This document shows positions 7,356 to 8,048 of a stretch of DNA of 8,048 nucleotides, in pieces. The DNA comes from an uncultured Macromonas sp. (GTDB taxonomy: Bacteria; Pseudomonadota; Gammaproteobacteria; Burkholderiales; Burkholderiaceae), in NCBI GenBank assembly GCA_946481585.1, contig CAMLOF010000135.1:1-8048 (forward strand), read 5' to 3'. The notes beneath the pieces are model-generated. The model worked only from the letters and a program-made list of their open reading frames with translations. It ran no database searches and had not been told where the DNA came from. Within the stretch, counting starts at the first letter, position 1. Each line of letters opens with the position of its first letter. The translations under genes and the position numbers were made by a program.

Positions 7356-7369
7356 TTTACAATTGTAAA
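7356..7369. promoter_or_regulatory. Perfect 14-bp palindrome over the receptor promoter
   Basis: TTTACAATTGTAAA is identical on both strands. It contains the best -10 candidate for the leftward receptor promoter (TACAAT on the minus strand, 7362-7367) and lies 3 nt from the Fur-like box. It does not match the Fur, Zur or OxyR patterns well, so the binding protein, if any, is unknown. The -35 region for this -10 box is poor: ACAAGA at 17 nt, while a near-consensus TTAACA is 20 nt away. Confidence 0.5.
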
Positions 7370-7372
7370 CGA

Positions 7373-7391
7373 AATGAGAATGGTTCTTGTT
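7373..7391. promoter_or_regulatory. Fur-like box upstream of the siderophore receptor
   Basis: AATGAGAATGGTTCTTGTT has the AATGAGAAT half-site shared with the box upstream of tonB, followed by a degenerate inverted half (TTCTTGTT). It contains the exact inverted repeat AGAA-TGG-TTCT. It sits in the -10/-35 spacer and -35 region of the receptor promoter, so iron-loaded Fur should repress the receptor-piuC-oxidase block. Confidence 0.62.
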
Positions 7392-7403
7392 AATATGTTT
7401 TTT

Positions 7404-7440
7404 GGGGCCTCAACCTATGAGGCTGATAGTGACTATCAAT
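7404..7440 (+). promoter_or_regulatory. OxyR-like binding site upstream of ahpC
   Basis: CTAT (7415-7418) and ATAG (7426-7429) are separated by exactly 7 nt, the central spacing of the OxyR pattern ATAG-7-CTAT-7-ATAG-7-CTAT. The outer right quarter (7437-7440) reads CAAT, 3 of 4; the outer left (7404-7407) matches at one base only. The site ends next to the -35 box of ahpC, where an activator would contact RNA polymerase. OxyR control of ahpC is well known in proteobacteria. The overlapping palindrome GATAGTGACTATC (7425-7437) is an alternative LysR-type core. Confidence 0.42.
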
Positions 7441-7441
7441 G

Positions 7442-7469
7442 TTGAATAGTCATTGTTCCAAGCTATGAT
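7442..7469 (+). promoter_or_regulatory. Sigma-70 promoter of ahpC
   Basis: TTGAAT (7442-7447, 4 of 6) and TATGAT (7464-7469, 5 of 6) are separated by 16 nt and point toward ahpC. Transcription would start near 7476 and give a leader of about 48 nt. A clear ribosome site, AAAGGAA at 7511-7517, precedes the ahpC ATG with good spacing. Confidence 0.6.
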
Positions 7470-7523
7470 TTCCGGGTTTTCACGAATTCCTCCATCCTTC
7501 AACCTCAAACAAAGGAAACAGCA

Positions 7524-8048
7524 ATGTCCCTCATCAACACCCAAGTGCAGCCGTTCAAGGCCCAGGCTTTCCACAATGGCAAGTTCATCGAAGTCTCCAA
7601 CGAAAGCCTGAAGGGCAAGTGGTCCGTGCTGATCTTCATGCCGGCCGCCTTCACCTTCAACTGCCCCACCGAAGTGGAAGATGCCGCTGACAACTACGCC
7701 GAGTTCCAGAAGGCCGGTGCCGAGGTTTACATCGTGACCACCGACACGCACTTCTCGCACAAGGTGTGGCACGAGACCTCCCCCGCCGTGGGCAAGGCCA
7801 AGTTCCCGCTGGTGGGTGACCCCACCCACGCCCTGACCAACGCTTTCGGCGTGCACATTCCCGAAGAAGGCCTGGCCCTGCGCGGTACCTTCGTGATCAA
7901 CCCCGATGGCGTGATCAAGACGATGGAAGTGCACTCCAACGAAATCGCCCGTGACGTGAAGGAAACCCTGCGCAAGCTGAAGGCTGCCCAGTACACCGCC
8001 GCCAACCCCGGCCAGGTTTGCCCCGCCAAGTGGAACGAAGGCGCCAAG
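7524..8048 (+). CDS. ahpC: Alkyl hydroperoxide reductase subunit C (peroxiredoxin), 3' end cut by window
   Basis: A typical 2-Cys peroxiredoxin of the AhpC/Prx1 group, which reduces hydrogen peroxide, organic peroxides and peroxynitrite in the cytoplasm. The visible 175 residues are open to the right edge; E. coli AhpC has 187, so about a dozen are probably missing. The peroxidatic Cys47 lies in the PxxxTxxC motif (PAAFTFNCPTE, 40-50), Arg120 in LALRGTFVINPDG completes the active site, and the resolving Cys166 is in GQVCPAKW. Compared with the common FYPADFTFVCPTE version, this protein has Met, Ala and Asn at three positions around the active site; the catalytic residues are intact. The ATG at 7524 follows a strong AAAGGAA ribosome site. 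The gene is divergent from the receptor and probably peroxide-induced. The reductase partner (AhpF or AhpD type) is not in the window. Confidence 0.96.
   Translation, partial: MSLINTQVQPFKAQAFHNGKFIEVSNESLKGKWSVLIFMPAAFTFNCPTEVEDAADNYAEFQKAGAEVYIVTTDTHFSHKVWHETSPAVGKAKFPLVGDPTHALTNAFGVHIPEEGLALRGTFVINPDGVIKTMEVHSNEIARDVKETLRKLKAAQYTAANPGQVCPAKWNEGAK

Larger units (their letters stand above)
7284..7523. other. Divergent regulatory region between the receptor and ahpC
   Basis: This 240-nt intergenic region has no credible gene. It is AT-rich in its middle (about 7351-7400) compared with the GC-rich genes on both sides. It holds at least four inverted repeats in about 85 nt: a perfect palindrome at 7356-7369, AGAA-TGG-TTCT at 7377-7387 inside a Fur-like box, GCCTCA-ACCTA-TGAGGC at 7407-7423, and GATAGT-G-ACTATC at 7425-7437. 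None is followed by a T-run in a terminator arrangement, so they read as operators rather than terminators. The part next to the receptor (7284-7350) shows nothing specific. Confidence 0.8.

Noticed and set aside
7407..7423. Rho-independent terminator in the divergent region
   Set aside because: The 6-bp stem has no T-run after it on either strand; the only T-run lies before it on the plus strand.
7410..7934. Minus-strand open frame opposite the ahpC start and promoter
   Set aside because: The plus strand encodes an unmistakable AhpC; the opposite frame is a shadow.

Overview
The window looks like chromosomal DNA from a GC-rich betaproteobacterium, most likely a member of the Comamonadaceae (Acidovorax-like). 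I infer this from the strong G/C bias at third codon positions, the gene set and the style of the proteins; I made no database comparison. It is essentially one iron-acquisition locus, flanked by an unrelated gene fragment on the left and a peroxide-defence gene on the right.

Layout, left to right. Positions 2-931 (+) hold the 3' part of an unrecognised gene that is open to the left edge. It meets the iron locus tail to tail with only 9 nt between the stop codons. From 941 to 7283 everything is on the minus strand and is read right to left in two blocks. The first block (7283 to 3174) encodes a Fiu-type TonB-dependent siderophore receptor, a PiuC/YbiX-type Fe(II)/2-oxoglutarate dioxygenase, and an FMN-dependent alpha-hydroxy-acid oxidase whose start overlaps the dioxygenase stop in ATGA. 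The second block (about 3114 to 941) begins at its own AT-rich promoter with a TATAAT -10 box buried in a Fur-box-like sequence. It encodes a possible 23-residue membrane peptide not previously obvious, then TonB, ExbB, ExbD and the small hemin-uptake protein HemP, with very tight spacing and an ATGA overlap between exbD and hemP.

The 240-nt region between the receptor and ahpC (7284-7523) is the only sizeable non-coding stretch. It is AT-rich compared with its neighbours. It carries a Fur-like box next to the receptor promoter, a perfect 14-bp palindrome, two further inverted repeats, an OxyR-like ATAG/CTAT array, and a good sigma-70 promoter reading right into ahpC. The ahpC gene (7524 onward, +) runs off the right edge.

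How the genes fit together. The outer-membrane receptor would bind a ferric, probably catecholate-type, siderophore. TonB-ExbB-ExbD would transmit the proton motive force to it. PiuC is the usual partner of such receptors. HemP links the locus to heme uptake, although no heme receptor lies in the window. The divergent ahpC pairs iron uptake (Fur) with peroxide detoxification (probably OxyR). The least expected items are the alpha-hydroxy-acid oxidase tied to piuC and the small membrane peptide at the head of the tonB operon. I found no mobile element, CRISPR array, tRNA or rRNA.
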